Source: Bog-473 sp963781955 (GTDB lineage: Bacteria > Actinomycetota > Acidimicrobiia > Acidimicrobiales > RAAP-2). Taken from it: 64,000 nucleotides of DNA. The stretch lies in NCBI GenBank assembly GCA_963781955.1, contig CAWAHU010000001.1, positions 434,001 through 498,000 on the forward strand. Reading direction: 5' to 3'. Under the pieces are notes generated by a model. It was not told the origin of the DNA and searched no databases. It saw only the letters and a program-made list of their open reading frames with translations. Made by a program: the position numbers and the translations under genes. This document shows positions 16,528 through 26,234 of this stretch, piece after piece (the first letter of the stretch is position 1; every line of letters begins with the position of its first letter).

Positions 16528-17271
16528 GTGAAGGGCGTCATCCTCGCCGGGGGTACCGGCTCGCGGCTCTACCCGCTGACCCGCATCACCAACAAGCACC
16601 TGCTCCCGATCTACGACCGGCCCATGATCGCCTGGGCCATCGAGGCCGTCGTCGAGAGCGGGATCGACGAGATCATGCTGGTGACCGGGGGGACCCATGC
16701 CGGCGAGTTCCTCCGCCTGCTCGGCAACGGCCACGAGTACGGGATCAAGCAGCTGTCGTATGCCTACCAGGAGAACGCCGGGGGTATCGCCGAGGCGCTC
16801 GGGCTGGCCGCACGCTTCGCCGAGGACGAGCCGGTGCTCGTCATGCTGGCCGACAACGTGGTGGAGCGCTCCATTCGACCGATGGTCGACGCGTTCCGCG
16901 CCGACCCGGTCGGGGCCCGCATCCTGCTCTCCCGGGTGGCCGAGCCCGAGCACCTGCGTCACCTCGGGGTGCCGGTGTTCGGGGACGACGGACGCGTGGT
17001 GCACATCGTGGAGAAGCCCGAGGATCCACCGTCCGAGTACTGCGTGACCGGCATCTACGCCTACGAGGCGGGCGTTTTCGACATCATCGGCGACCTCGTC
17101 CCCTCGGGCCGGGGCGAGCTCGAGATCACCGACGTGAACAACCACTACGTCGCGCTGGGCCAGATGGCCTACGGCGTCCAAGAGGGGTTCTGGGGCGATG
17201 CCGGCGAGTCCATCGAGGCGTACTACGCCGTGAACGACTTCGTGCGCCAGCACGGCGCCAACAAGGGCTGA
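16528..17271 (+). CDS. Sugar-1-phosphate nucleotidyltransferase, RmlA-like
   Basis: 247-residue transferase that makes an NDP-sugar from a sugar-1-phosphate and NTP. The N-terminal signature is LAGGTGSRLYPLT, followed by TNKHLLPIYDRPMI, an Asp in MLADNV for metal, the EKP motif in HIVEKPEDP, VTGIYAYE and GELEITDVNN. It is of the short RmlA type (glucose-1-phosphate thymidylyltransferase), lacking the longer bacterial C-terminal helices. The GTG at 16528 has a purine-rich GGAGGCGGAG just upstream. No other rhamnose genes are nearby, so the sugar is uncertain. Confidence 0.87.
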   Translation: MKGVILAGGTGSRLYPLTRITNKHLLPIYDRPMIAWAIEAVVESGIDEIMLVTGGTHAGEFLRLLGNGHEYGIKQLSYAYQENAGGIAEALGLAARFAEDEPVLVMLADNVVERSIRPMVDAFRADPVGARILLSRVAEPEHLRHLGVPVFGDDGRVVHIVEKPEDPPSEYCVTGIYAYEAGVFDIIGDLVPSGRGELEITDVNNHYVALGQMAYGVQEGFWGDAGESIEAYYAVNDFVRQHGANKG

Positions 17272-17378
17272 CACTCGCTCCGCCCTCTGCCACTCCGCCG
17301 CGCTCGCCAACGGGGATTGAAGGCCGGGTGCCGTCCGCTCCGTGGGGCCACGCCGGGGTGCCGCCTACCCTGAACCAG

Positions 17379-18272
17379 ATGGGCTTGCTCGAACTCGACG
17401 GTCTGCGCCGCGCCTTCGGCAGCCTCACGGCGCTCGACGACCTCACCTTCTCGGTGCCCTCGGGCCGCGTGGTGGGGTTCCTCGGCCCCAACGGCGCCGG
17501 CAAGACGACGACCATGCGCGCCGTCTTCGGGCTCACCGACCTCGATGCGGGCGAGGTCCGCTGGAACGGGACCGCGGTTGGGCAGGCGCAACGCCGACAC
17601 TTCGGGTACATGCCCGAAGAGCGCGGCCTCTATCCGTCCATGCTCGTGGGCGAGCAGGTCGAGTACCTCGGGCGCCTCCACGGCCTGGACCCGGCCGGCG
17701 CCACGCGAGCTGCCACCACCTGGCTGGAGCGGCTCGACGTCGCCGACCGGTGGGACAGCAAGGTGGAAGCGCTCTCGCACGGGAACCAGCAGCGGGTGCA
17801 GTTGGCAGCGGCCCTGGTCCACGAACCCGAACTGCTGGTCCTCGACGAGCCCCTGGCCGGACTGGACCCGGTCGGGATCGACGCCATCGGCCAGGTGCTG
17901 GTCGAGCGGGCCCGAGCCGGGTGCTGCGTGCTCTTCTCGAGCCATCAGCTCGACCTTGTCGAGGACCTCTGCGAGGAGGTGACCATCATCGACCACGGTC
18001 GCCTGTTCGTCTCCGGCGCCGTCGACGACCTCGCGGCGGCGGGGGGGCGCCGGCTGGTCGTCCGGGTCGAGGGGGACCGCTCCGCCGAGTGGGCGCGCGG
18101 CATCCCCGGCCTGACCCTGTCGGAGGTGGCCGCCGGTGCGGCACGCCTCGTCCTCGCCGACGGCGTGGACTCGGACACCGTGTTGCGCCTGGCCATGGAG
18201 GCCGGACGCGTCACGCAGTTCTCTTTCGAGCGGCGTCGCCTCTCCGAGGTCTTCCGTGAGGCGCTTGCATGA
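17379..18272 (+). CDS. ABC transporter ATP-binding protein, NatA-like
   Basis: 297-residue ABC ATPase of the export type. Walker A is GPNGAGKTTT, the Q-loop region is followed by GYMPEERGLYPSM, the signature is SHGNQQRVQLAAAL, Walker B is LLVLDEPLAGLDP, and the switch histidine is in SSHQLD. The C-terminal domain resembles NatA/DUF4162-type ATPases. The ATG at 17379 is preceded by TACCCT with 7 nt between, so a leaderless start was chosen over in-frame upstream codons. It is followed by the membrane subunit at 18289 and should power the efflux of an unknown substrate. Confidence 0.88.
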   Translation: MGLLELDGLRRAFGSLTALDDLTFSVPSGRVVGFLGPNGAGKTTTMRAVFGLTDLDAGEVRWNGTAVGQAQRRHFGYMPEERGLYPSMLVGEQVEYLGRLHGLDPAGATRAATTWLERLDVADRWDSKVEALSHGNQQRVQLAAALVHEPELLVLDEPLAGLDPVGIDAIGQVLVERARAGCCVLFSSHQLDLVEDLCEEVTIIDHGRLFVSGAVDDLAAAGGRRLVVRVEGDRSAEWARGIPGLTLSEVAAGAARLVLADGVDSDTVLRLAMEAGRVTQFSFERRRLSEVFREALA

Positions 18273-18288
18273 GCCGCGCCGGACGGCC

Positions 18289-19636
18289 ATGACGCCCGCC
18301 CTCGTCCTCATCCTCGTCGCCGTCGTGGCCGCGTGGCGGACCTGGGTGCGTCATCGACGGAGGACCGCCGCGCCTCGGCCCCCGGCGTCCGGCCGGCTTC
18401 AAGCACCGAGCCGGCTGCTCGGCGACGCTGGGCTCGTGGCCGGGCGCGAGATACGTGAGCGCGTGCGGGGACGCATCTTCCGCATCGGGACGCTGTTCAT
18501 CCTGCTCGGTGTCGGCGCGGCCATCGTGATCCCCAAGGTCCATGGGACCTCCCCGCCCGCGTTGCAGCGCGTGGGGGTGGTCGGGAGCGGCGGCCCGGTG
18601 CTCGCACGGGTCCTCGCCGCGAGTGGCCACCAGAGCGGCACTTCGGTGCGCATCGTGCCCGAGCCCGACGCCGCGTCCACGTCGCCGCGCGCTGCAAGCG
18701 GGACGGATCGACCTGGCGGTGATCGGCGGGCAGCGCATCGTGGTCGACGAGGATGTCGGCGCAGGCGCATCTTCGGACACCGCCTCCTACGTGCAGGTGC
18801 TGGCGCTGAACCTCGGCGTGCTCCACGCCTACCAGCAGGCCGGCCTCTCGGCGGCTCAGGTCGCGCAGGTGGCGCACGCCCACCCCGCCCCGGTGCGCGA
18901 TCTCAAGTCGGGCGCCGGCAAGGGCGCCGCCCGGACGACTTCGGCCGTCGGCATCGTGCTGCTCTTCTTGATGTTGACGCAGTACAACACCTGGATACTC
19001 ATGGGCGTGATGCAGGAGAAGGCAAGCCGGGTGGTCGAGGTGCTGCTCGCCGCGGTGCGGCCCATCGAGCTCCTGGGAGGCAAGGTCCTGGGCATCGGGC
19101 TGGTTGCCATGGGCCAGGCCGCGCTCATCGTCGGCTTCGCCCTGGCCGTCGGCGCCGCCGTGGGCTCGGACCTTCTGCGCGGGTCGGCGCCGCTGGTCCT
19201 CGTCGCCGAGCTGCTCTGGCTCGTGCTCGGCTACGCCTTCTACTGCTGGGTCTACGCCGCCGCGGGCTCGATGGCCGAACGGCAGGACCAGGTGCAGACC
19301 CTCGTGCTGCCGCTGAGCATCCCCATCATCTTGGGCTACGTGCTCGCCCTCACGACGGCGGAGACAGGTCACCCCAGCCTGCTCTTCGAGGTCCTGGCCT
19401 ACCTGCCGCCGACGGCACCGTTCGCCATGCCGGTCCTCGTGGGCCTTGGTGACGTGATGTGGTGGCAGTTCGTGATCTCCGTCGTGCTGTGCCTGGCCGG
19501 CACGGTGGCCATGGCGTGGGCGGCCGCCGGCATCTACCGGCGGGCCGTGTTGCGCTCGGGCGGACGCGTTCGGCTTTCCGAACTCTTCGGATCGCGGGGC
19601 CGAGGCCGAGGCGCTTCGGCCGGCACGCCGGCCTGA
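18289..19636 (+). pseudogene. ABC-2 membrane permease, NatB-like, split by a frameshift
   Basis: The N-terminal part reads in one frame from ATG 18289: a TM segment, then GLVAGREIRERVRGRIFR, another TM, GVVGSGGPVLARVLAASG and VRIVPEPDAAS. The natural continuation ALQAGRIDLAVIGGQRIVV is in the next frame (+1) and runs to 19636 with five or six TM segments (TQYNTWILMGVMQEKASRV, IPIILGYVLALTT). The break lies at about 18662-18695 in GC-rich sequence. One extra base or two missing bases would explain it. This is either a broken exporter subunit or a sequencing/assembly error. Confidence 0.8.
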
Positions 19637-19652
19637 GCCGTCGCCGCGTGGG

Positions 19653-21656
19653 TCACTCGGACTGCTGCCGGGCCGGGACCTCGGCCCGGGCCCGGCGCAC
19701 GCTTTCGGCCACCCCGGCTCCGTCGAGCCCGAGGCTGCCCAAGATGTCGTCGGCCCTACCTTGGGCCAGGAACTGCCGCGGGATGCCGAGCACCCGGGTG
19801 GCCGGCGCGTGCAGCCCGGCCGACTCGACCTGCGATGCCATGGTGTCGAGCAGGAAGGCCCCGGCGCCGCCTTGGCGCACGCCGTCTTCGACGGTGACCA
19901 CCAGCCCGTGGCGGGCCGCGTCGGCCAGCATCTCGACGTCGGGCGGAGCGACAACCCGGACGTCCCACACCGTGGTCTCCACGCCCTCGGACGACAGCTC
20001 GTCGGCGGCATCCAGGCAGGCGCCGACCGCCTTGCCCACGCCGAGGAGGCACACCGAGCCGTCGCCGGCGCGCAGCCGCCGTGCTTCGAGCCCGGTGCCG
20101 ACCTCGTCGGGGCCGACGTGGCGGGGCGCGGACTTGGGCACGCGGATGGTGGAAGGGCCGGGCAGGGCCAGCGCGGCCCGCAGCATCGGCTCGACCTCCT
20201 CGGCCGCCGAGGGGGCGAACACCGTCATGCCCGGGATGGAGAGGGCCAGGGCCATGTCGAGGACGCCGTGGTGGCTCGGCCCGTCATCGCCGGTGACGCC
20301 GGCGCGGTCGAGCATGAAGACCACCGGGCACCCGTGCAGCCCGACGTCGAGGTTGGCCTGGTCGAAGGCACGGGACCAGAAGGTCGAGTACACGGCGACG
20401 ACCGGCCGCAGCCCGGCCATGGCCATGCCTGCGGCGGCCGTGGCCTCGTGCTGCTCGGCGATGCCGACGTCGAAGAACCGGTCCGGGAAGCGGGCCTGGA
20501 AGGGGAGCAACCCGGTGGGCCCGGGCATGGCGGCAGTGAGGGCGACGATCCGCGGGTCCTCGTCGGCCGCTGCCAGCAGGGCCCGGGAGAAGGCGTCGGT
20601 GTAGGTGGCGGCCCGCTGGGGGGAGTCGTCCACCTCGGTCTCGGGGACCGAGCCGGGGGAGGCCAGGCCGCCGTAATCGGACCCGGCTGAGCCGCCCACC
20701 GCGATGCCGGCCGAGCTGCCCACCGTGTTCTCCAACGCCACCGGTGCGATGGCCTTCACATCGTGGAGCCGCTGGACGTCGTCCTCCTCGGCGGGGGCGT
20801 AGCCGCGTCCCTTCTGGGTGAGCACGTGGACCACGATGGGCCCGTCCCACTCGGCGGCGTGCGTGAAGGCCTGCTCCATGTGCTCGATGTCGTGGCCGTC
20901 GATGGGGCCGGCGTAGCGCACGCCGAGGGCCTCGAAGAACGTGTGCGGTGCCACCATCTCGCGCAGGGCGCTCGTGAGCGAGTGCACCCCCGAGTAGGCC
21001 AGCTCGCCCAGCGCGGGCAACTCGCGCAGGCGCAGGCGCAGGCGCTCCCGGGCGGCGGTGTAGGTCGGGTTGAGGCGCAGGGTGGTCAGGCTCTGCGACA
21101 GCTGCGAGACGGTGGGCGCATAGGATCGGCCGTTGTCGTTGAGGACGATCACCACCCGGCGTCGCGAATGGCCGAGGTTGTTGAGCGCCTCGTAGGCCAT
21201 GCCGCCGGTGAGCGCGCCGTCACCCACCACCGCCACCACGCGGCGCTCACCGGCGATGCCCCGCAGCGCGAATCCGCTGGCGATGCCGTGCGCGTAGGAG
21301 AGCGCGGTCGAGGCGTGGCTGTTCTCGACCCAGTCGTGCTCGGACTCGGCCCGGTTGGGGTACCCCGACATACCCCCGGCCTGGCGCAGGGTCTTGAAGC
21401 CGTAACGGCGGCCGGTGAGCAGCTTGTGCACGTAGGCCTGGTGGCCGGTGTCCCAGAGGATCACGTCGCGGGGGGAGTCGAAGACCCGGTGCAGGGCGAG
21501 TGTCAGTTCCACGGCCCCGAGGTTGGAGCCGAGGTGGCCGCCCGTCGTGGTCACCGTGTCGACGATGAAGCCACGGATCTCCTCGCACAATTCGGCGAGT
21601 TGCTCGTTGTCCAGGCCCTTGACGTCGGCCGGCGTCTCGATGCTGTGCAGGATCAT
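19653..21656 (-). CDS. dxs: 1-deoxy-D-xylulose-5-phosphate synthase
   Basis: ThDP enzyme that joins pyruvate and glyceraldehyde-3-phosphate in the first step of the MEP isoprenoid pathway. The 667-residue product has TTGGHLGSNLGAVELTLAL, DTGHQAYVHKLLTGR, the ThDP motif GDGALTGGMAYEALNN, and the transketolase C-terminal half with DVGIAEQHEATAAAGMA and DRAGVTGDDGPSHHG. An insert near 300-345 is rich in Gly/Ser. The ATG at 21656 overlaps the end of the MFS gene by 4 bp, so the two are co-transcribed. Confidence 0.96.
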   Translation of the reverse strand: MILHSIETPADVKGLDNEQLAELCEEIRGFIVDTVTTTGGHLGSNLGAVELTLALHRVFDSPRDVILWDTGHQAYVHKLLTGRRYGFKTLRQAGGMSGYPNRAESEHDWVENSHASTALSYAHGIASGFALRGIAGERRVVAVVGDGALTGGMAYEALNNLGHSRRRVVIVLNDNGRSYAPTVSQLSQSLTTLRLNPTYTAARERLRLRLRELPALGELAYSGVHSLTSALREMVAPHTFFEALGVRYAGPIDGHDIEHMEQAFTHAAEWDGPIVVHVLTQKGRGYAPAEEDDVQRLHDVKAIAPVALENTVGSSAGIAVGGSAGSDYGGLASPGSVPETEVDDSPQRAATYTDAFSRALLAAADEDPRIVALTAAMPGPTGLLPFQARFPDRFFDVGIAEQHEATAAAGMAMAGLRPVVAVYSTFWSRAFDQANLDVGLHGCPVVFMLDRAGVTGDDGPSHHGVLDMALALSIPGMTVFAPSAAEEVEPMLRAALALPGPSTIRVPKSAPRHVGPDEVGTGLEARRLRAGDGSVCLLGVGKAVGACLDAADELSSEGVETTVWDVRVVAPPDVEMLADAARHGLVVTVEDGVRQGGAGAFLLDTMASQVESAGLHAPATRVLGIPRQFLAQGRADDILGSLGLDGAGVAESVRRARAEVPARQQSE

Positions 21657-22927
21657 GGCGCTCGCTCAAGGCTACCCGGTGGCACCCTGCCCGGACCGAC
21701 GTCCGCACCGACGTCCGCACCGGCGTCAGCACCGGCGTCAGCACCGTCTCCCGGTGTGCTCCCGGGGCCGTCTTCCGCGGCGACGGGGCGACGGCCCGGG
21801 TCGGGGATGCGCAGCGTGAGCAGGGCGACGCCGAAGGCAGCGGCCGCCAACACCTGCAGGCCGTGTGACGGCCCCAGCGTCTCGGAGACCCATCCGACGA
21901 TCGGGGCGCCGGCCACCCAGCCCACGTAGCCCGCGGCCGTGAAGGCGCCGACGGCGCTCACGACCTGGCTGGCCCGGGCGCTCACGTTGCTCATGACGAG
22001 GGGCCAGAACAACGACGCCCCGCCCGCGCCGAGGGCCAGGCCGAGCGCCGCAACTCCCGAGAGCGAGGTCAGGGACTCGAGCAGGATGCCGGAACCTGCC
22101 ACGCAGCCGCCGGTGATGAGGGCGCGTCGCGTCGAGAGCCGGCCGAGCAACGGGCTCCCCGCGCCGCGGGTCGTGGCCGCCACCAGCTGGCCCACGACGT
22201 AGGCGCCCGCTCCCAGCAGGACGCCGGTGGCCAGGGTGTTGCGCAGGTAGAGGACGCCCCAGGTGTCCACACCCCCCTCGGTCACCTCGGCCAGGGCGAA
22301 GACGACGAGCAGGACGAGGAGGCCGTCCCGGCGCAACCGGCGCAACGGATGGGCCCGCGCCGGCGAGCGCGCCGGGTCCGCGCCGGGTCCGACGCCCGGA
22401 GCGAGGGCAGTCCCCGGGTCCGTCGCCAGTGCCCACACGCCGACGGTGAGAGCGATCAGCGCGATCCCGGGCCACACCATGCGCCAGGACACGCCGGCGT
22501 GGATCAGGAGGGCGGCGGCGGCGGCGCCGCCCAGCGCTCCGACGTTGAACAGCGCGTGCAGGCGCACCAGCGCTGACGGGTGGCGCACGAGGCGGTGCGA
22601 GGCCTCGGCGTTCATGGACGTGTCGATGGCGCCGCCGGCCACCTCCACCAGCACGAGCACGGCGGCGAACTCCCAACGCCCCTGGGTCAGCGCCAGCACG
22701 CAGAGCAGCACGGCCCAGGCGAAGAGGGCGATCCACAGGAGCCGGCGCGCGCCCACCCGGTCGCAGAAGTGCGCCATCACGGCGCTCGACGCGCCGGCCA
22801 CGGCGATGGCGACGGCGAGGAGCACGCCCAGCTGCGAGTCATTGAGTGAGAACGCGTGCTGGATGTCGAAGAGCATCACGGCCCAGCTCCCCCAGAAGAG
22901 GCCGAAGGTGACGAACGACGCAACCAC
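21653..22927 (-). CDS. Major facilitator superfamily transporter
   Basis: 424-residue membrane protein with about 11-12 hydrophobic segments. It shows MFS features: an A-motif-like DRVGARRLLWIALFAW after TM2, a central cytoplasmic loop near 185-200, and GRLSTRRALITGG at the equivalent place in the second half. The resemblance is to FucP/YbjJ-type carriers (INTRACELLULAR loops short, DTSMNAEASH near TM4). The tail is a Gly/Ala/Asp-rich repeat (GADAGADVGADVG). The GTG at 22927 is the first usable start seen; translation might begin slightly earlier. Substrate unknown. Confidence 0.82.
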   Translation of the reverse strand: MVASFVTFGLFWGSWAVMLFDIQHAFSLNDSQLGVLLAVAIAVAGASSAVMAHFCDRVGARRLLWIALFAWAVLLCVLALTQGRWEFAAVLVLVEVAGGAIDTSMNAEASHRLVRHPSALVRLHALFNVGALGGAAAAALLIHAGVSWRMVWPGIALIALTVGVWALATDPGTALAPGVGPGADPARSPARAHPLRRLRRDGLLVLLVVFALAEVTEGGVDTWGVLYLRNTLATGVLLGAGAYVVGQLVAATTRGAGSPLLGRLSTRRALITGGCVAGSGILLESLTSLSGVAALGLALGAGGASLFWPLVMSNVSARASQVVSAVGAFTAAGYVGWVAGAPIVGWVSETLGPSHGLQVLAAAAFGVALLTLRIPDPGRRPVAAEDGPGSTPGDGADAGADAGADVGADVGPGRVPPGSLERAP

Positions 22928-22980
22928 CGGTCCAGCACCGGCCAGGAGGCGCGGCGCCTCGGCGGCGGCCGGGGTCGTGC

Positions 22981-23424
22981 TCAGGGGTGGCCGCCCGCCC
23001 CCGCCTTGGCCAGGAACGCGGCCCGGTCGACGACGACGCGCGTGACCCGTCCCGCGCCGATGAGCCCCCCGCCGTCGCCCTCGAGCCGGGCGGCAGAGAC
23101 CGTGAAGGTGAGGCGCCGGCCCTCGACCTTCACCAGGGTCGCCTCGGCGAGCACCACCGAGCCGACGGCTACCGGCGCCAGGTGGTCGAACTGCACGCGG
23201 GTGGCCACGCTGGATTGCTCCCTGCTCAGGTGCCCGTCGGTGGCGCGGCAGGTCGCCTCCTCGCAGAGCGCGATGAGGCGGGGTGTGGCCAGGACCGGCA
23301 CGTCGCCCGACCGGAAGTGGTCGGCCGTGTCCTGGTCGGCCACCGTCAGCTCGAGCTGCGCGCTCAGTCCCGCATGAGGGCCGTGCCCCGCGGCGGCCCG
23401 GGTGGGGGAGGGGTCGACAGGCAC
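22981..23424 (-). CDS. Hotdog-fold thioesterase, FlK-like
   Basis: 147-residue single hotdog protein with the FlK-family signature VPVLATPRLIALCEEAT followed by SSVATRVQFDHLAPVAVGS and TFTVSAARLEGDGGLIGAG-like strands. FlK-type enzymes hydrolyse small acyl-CoA esters. The GTG at 23424 is placed 7 nt after TATCGT (minus strand 23437-23432), so it is probably leaderless and shares its promoter core with tldD. It reads toward the MFS-dxs pair and may be the first gene of that operon. Confidence 0.8.
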   Translation of the reverse strand: MPVDPSPTRAAAGHGPHAGLSAQLELTVADQDTADHFRSGDVPVLATPRLIALCEEATCRATDGHLSREQSSVATRVQFDHLAPVAVGSVVLAEATLVKVEGRRLTFTVSAARLEGDGGGLIGAGRVTRVVVDRAAFLAKAGAGGHP

Positions 23425-23430
23425 GGCGAT

Positions 23431-23437
23431 TACGATA
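23431..23437. promoter_or_regulatory. Shared, overlapping -10 elements for two divergent leaderless genes
   Basis: The seven bases TACGATA hold TACGAT on the + strand (6 nt before the tldD GTG at 23443) and TATCGT on the minus strand (7 nt before the thioesterase GTG at 23424). Only 18 bp separate the two start codons, with no room for leaders or ribosome-binding sites. This is a symmetric bidirectional promoter, in which polymerase may bind in either direction but not both at once. Confidence 0.6.
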
Positions 23438-23442
23438 CCGCC

Positions 23443-24840
23443 GTGACCGACACCGCCCTCATCGACCCTGACGTGCTCGAACGCGTCCTCTCGACCGCGC
23501 TGGGGGGAGGTGGTGACATGGCCGAGGTCTTCGCCGAGGACACAGTGACGACGGGGGCCACCCTCGACGACCGGCGCATCGAGGAGCTCTCGTCAGGCCG
23601 TTCCCGGGGCGCGGGCATCCGGGTCGTCGTCGGGGAGACGACCGGGTTCGCCCACACCGCCGACCTGAGCGAAGCCGGTCTACTGGCCGCCGCCCGTTCC
23701 GCCGCCGCGGTTGCCCGTGACGGAGGGCCCGGGGTGCGCACCGTCGCCCTGGGGCAGCTGTCGAGTCACGACCGCCCCGGGGCCACGCCGCCCGAGACGG
23801 TGGACAAGTCGGCCAAGCTCGAGCTGCTGACCCGGGCCGACGAGGCCGCCCGCGCCGCCGGCGACGCCATTGCGCAGGTCATGGTCGGCGTCGGAGACGG
23901 ACGGCGTCGCGTGCTGATCGCCAACTCCGAGGGCCTCTTCGCCGAAGACCACCAGATCCGCTCGCGTTTCAGCGTGACCTGCGTGGCCAACGGCGACACC
24001 GGCATGCAGACGGGCTACGAGACGCTGGCGCGCACCGAGGGGTTCGAGATCTTCGAGCGCCACCCCGTCGAAGACCTCGCCCGCGCGGCGGCGGAGCGTG
24101 CACTGGTGAAGCTGTCGGCCCGTCCGGCGCCCTCGGGGGAGGTGCCCATCGTGCTGGCGGGGGGCAGCGGGGGCATCCTGTTCCACGAGGCCTGCGGGCA
24201 CGGGCTCGAGGCTGACCACATCGTCAAGGACGCCTCGGTCTACACGGGCCGCGTCGGGCAGCTCGTGGCCAGCCCGCTCGTCACATTGGTCGACGACGGC
24301 ACCGTGGCCGGGGAATGGGGCTACTTCGGCGTCGACGACGAGGGGTGCGCTCCCGCCCGCAACGTGTTGATCGAGGACGGCGTCCTCACCGACTACATGT
24401 GGGACTGGCTGCGGGCACGCAAGGAGGGGCGCAAGTCCTCGGGCAACGGTCGCCGTCAGAGCTACCAGCACCTGCCCATGGTCCGCATGACCAACACGTA
24501 CCTGCTGGCCGGCACCGAGGACCCCGACGAGATCATCGCCCAGACGCCACGCGGGGTCTACGTGAAGCAGCTCGCCGGGGGGCAGGTCAACACGGCCACC
24601 GGGGACTTCGTCTTCGGCACCAACGAGGCCTACCTGATCGAGAACGGGCGGATCACCGAGCCGTTGCGCGATGCCAACCTGATCGGCAACGGCCCCGAGG
24701 TGCTGCGACGCATCGACGCCGTGGCGACCGATTTCGACATGACGCCGGGAACCTGCGGCAAGGACGGACAGAGCGTCCCGGTCGGCTGCGGCCAGGCGAC
24801 GCTGCGCATCACCGGCGTCACCCTGGGGGGGACCGCGTGA
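23443..24840 (+). CDS. tldD: TldD metalloprotease subunit
   Basis: 465-residue member of the TldD/PmbA (U62) family. TldD carries the zinc site and forms a heterodimer with TldE that cleaves small or unfolded peptides, for example leader peptides of modified natural products. The metal motif is FHEACGHGLEAD, with His248, Glu249 and His253, and the C-terminal part has NTYLLAG, GVYVKQLAGGQV and GKDGQSVPVGCGQ with further conserved Cys. The GTG at 23443 is set by the TACGAT -10. The stop overlaps the tldE start (GTGA). Confidence 0.94.
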   Translation: MTDTALIDPDVLERVLSTALGGGGDMAEVFAEDTVTTGATLDDRRIEELSSGRSRGAGIRVVVGETTGFAHTADLSEAGLLAAARSAAAVARDGGPGVRTVALGQLSSHDRPGATPPETVDKSAKLELLTRADEAARAAGDAIAQVMVGVGDGRRRVLIANSEGLFAEDHQIRSRFSVTCVANGDTGMQTGYETLARTEGFEIFERHPVEDLARAAAERALVKLSARPAPSGEVPIVLAGGSGGILFHEACGHGLEADHIVKDASVYTGRVGQLVASPLVTLVDDGTVAGEWGYFGVDDEGCAPARNVLIEDGVLTDYMWDWLRARKEGRKSSGNGRRQSYQHLPMVRMTNTYLLAGTEDPDEIIAQTPRGVYVKQLAGGQVNTATGDFVFGTNEAYLIENGRITEPLRDANLIGNGPEVLRRIDAVATDFDMTPGTCGKDGQSVPVGCGQATLRITGVTLGGTA

Positions 24841-26201
24841 GCGACGACCTGCTCGCCTTGGCCCACGCAGTCGTGGCCCGGGCGCGTCCGCGCGAGGGTC
24901 TGGAGGTCTACGTGGCGCGGGGCACCGAAACCGAGGTGCGGGCCCACAAGGGCGCGGTGGAGTCGCTCACGTCAGCCGACTCCTCGGGCGTCGGCATTCG
25001 GGTCCTGCTCGAGGGCTCCGGCGGCGAGGGCAGCCAGGTCGGCTTTGCCTGGGCGGGCTCGCTGGACCCCGAGGTGATCGCCGCCACGCTGGCCGACGCC
25101 CGTGACAACGCACGCTTCGCCACCCCCGACCCCGACATGGCCCTGGCGGAGCCGGACGGGGTACCCGCGGTGGAGCTGGACCTATGGGACGACGGCGTGG
25201 CGTCGACGCCCATGGAGAAGAAGGTGGCCCTGGCCGTGGAGCTCGAGCGGGCGACGCGGGCGGCCGACTCCCGGGTGCGCCAAGTGTCTTCGGCCGACTA
25301 TTCGGACGGCCGGACCGAGGTGGCGCTGGCCTCGACGACGGGGATCTCGTCCTCCCGGCGGCGCACCAGCGCATTCCTCTCAGTCGACGCCATCGCCGGC
25401 GAGGGCGCCGAGACCCAGACGGGCACCGGGTTCACGGTCGGGCGCGGGCCGGGCGACCTCGTCCCCGACGAGGCCACGGGCGATGCCGTCCTGCGGGCCA
25501 CACGCATGCTCGGCGCGCGCAAGGTGCCGTCGACCACCTGCACGGTCGTCTTCGACCCCCGGGTGGTGTCCACGCTCCTCGGCGTCATCGCCTCGGCCTT
25601 GTCCGGCGAGGCGGTGGTCAAGGGGCGCTCCTTCTTCGCCGGCCGGGTCGGGGAGTCAGTGGCCTCCGGCGCCGTCACCCTGGTGGACGACCCGACGGAC
25701 GCCCGCGCCTACGCCGCGTCTGGCTACGACGGCGAGGGGCTGGCGTCGAGGCGCAACGTCCTGATCGCCGACGGCGTGCTGCGCATGTTCGTGTACGACA
25801 CCGTGTCGGGCCGGCGGGCGGGGGCGGCATCGACGGGTTCCGCCGTGCGCGGTGGCTTCGCCGGGACGCCCTCGGCGGGCTGCCGGGCACTTGTGCTGTC
25901 GCCGGGTACGAAGCGTCAGGAGGAAATCCTGTCCGCGGTCGGCGACGGCTTCTACGTGCAGTCGGTCACCGGCGTGCATTCGGGAGTGAACCCGGTGAGC
26001 GGAGACTTCTCGGTCGGCGCCGAGGGACTGCTCCTCTCCGGCGGGGTGCTCGGCCAACCGGTGCGCGAGGTCACGGTGGCGTCCACGCTCCAGCGCATGC
26101 TCCAGTCGGTGGTCGAGATCGGCGCCGACCTGCGCTGGCTGCCCGGAGTGGCCGCCGGGCAGACACTCGCCATGGCGGACATGGCGCTGAGCGGCGACTG
26201 A
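24837..26201 (+). CDS. tldE: TldE/PmbA protease partner subunit
   Basis: 454-residue partner of TldD that lacks the HExxxH zinc motif, as expected for TldE. Conserved parts are SSGVGIRVLL, SSADYSDGRTEVALASTTGI, STTCTVVFDPRVVSTLLGVIASALSG, AVVKGRSFF and SVTGVHSGVNPVSGDFSVGAEG. It starts in a GTGA overlap with tldD, giving coupled translation for a 1:1 complex. No precursor-peptide gene was recognised near it, so its substrate is unknown. Confidence 0.93.
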   Translation: MSDDLLALAHAVVARARPREGLEVYVARGTETEVRAHKGAVESLTSADSSGVGIRVLLEGSGGEGSQVGFAWAGSLDPEVIAATLADARDNARFATPDPDMALAEPDGVPAVELDLWDDGVASTPMEKKVALAVELERATRAADSRVRQVSSADYSDGRTEVALASTTGISSSRRRTSAFLSVDAIAGEGAETQTGTGFTVGRGPGDLVPDEATGDAVLRATRMLGARKVPSTTCTVVFDPRVVSTLLGVIASALSGEAVVKGRSFFAGRVGESVASGAVTLVDDPTDARAYAASGYDGEGLASRRNVLIADGVLRMFVYDTVSGRRAGAASTGSAVRGGFAGTPSAGCRALVLSPGTKRQEEILSAVGDGFYVQSVTGVHSGVNPVSGDFSVGAEGLLLSGGVLGQPVREVTVASTLQRMLQSVVEIGADLRWLPGVAAGQTLAMADMALSGD

Positions 26202-26234
26202 GCTCCCCTGAGTCTGTTTCCCTCTGGGGACGTC

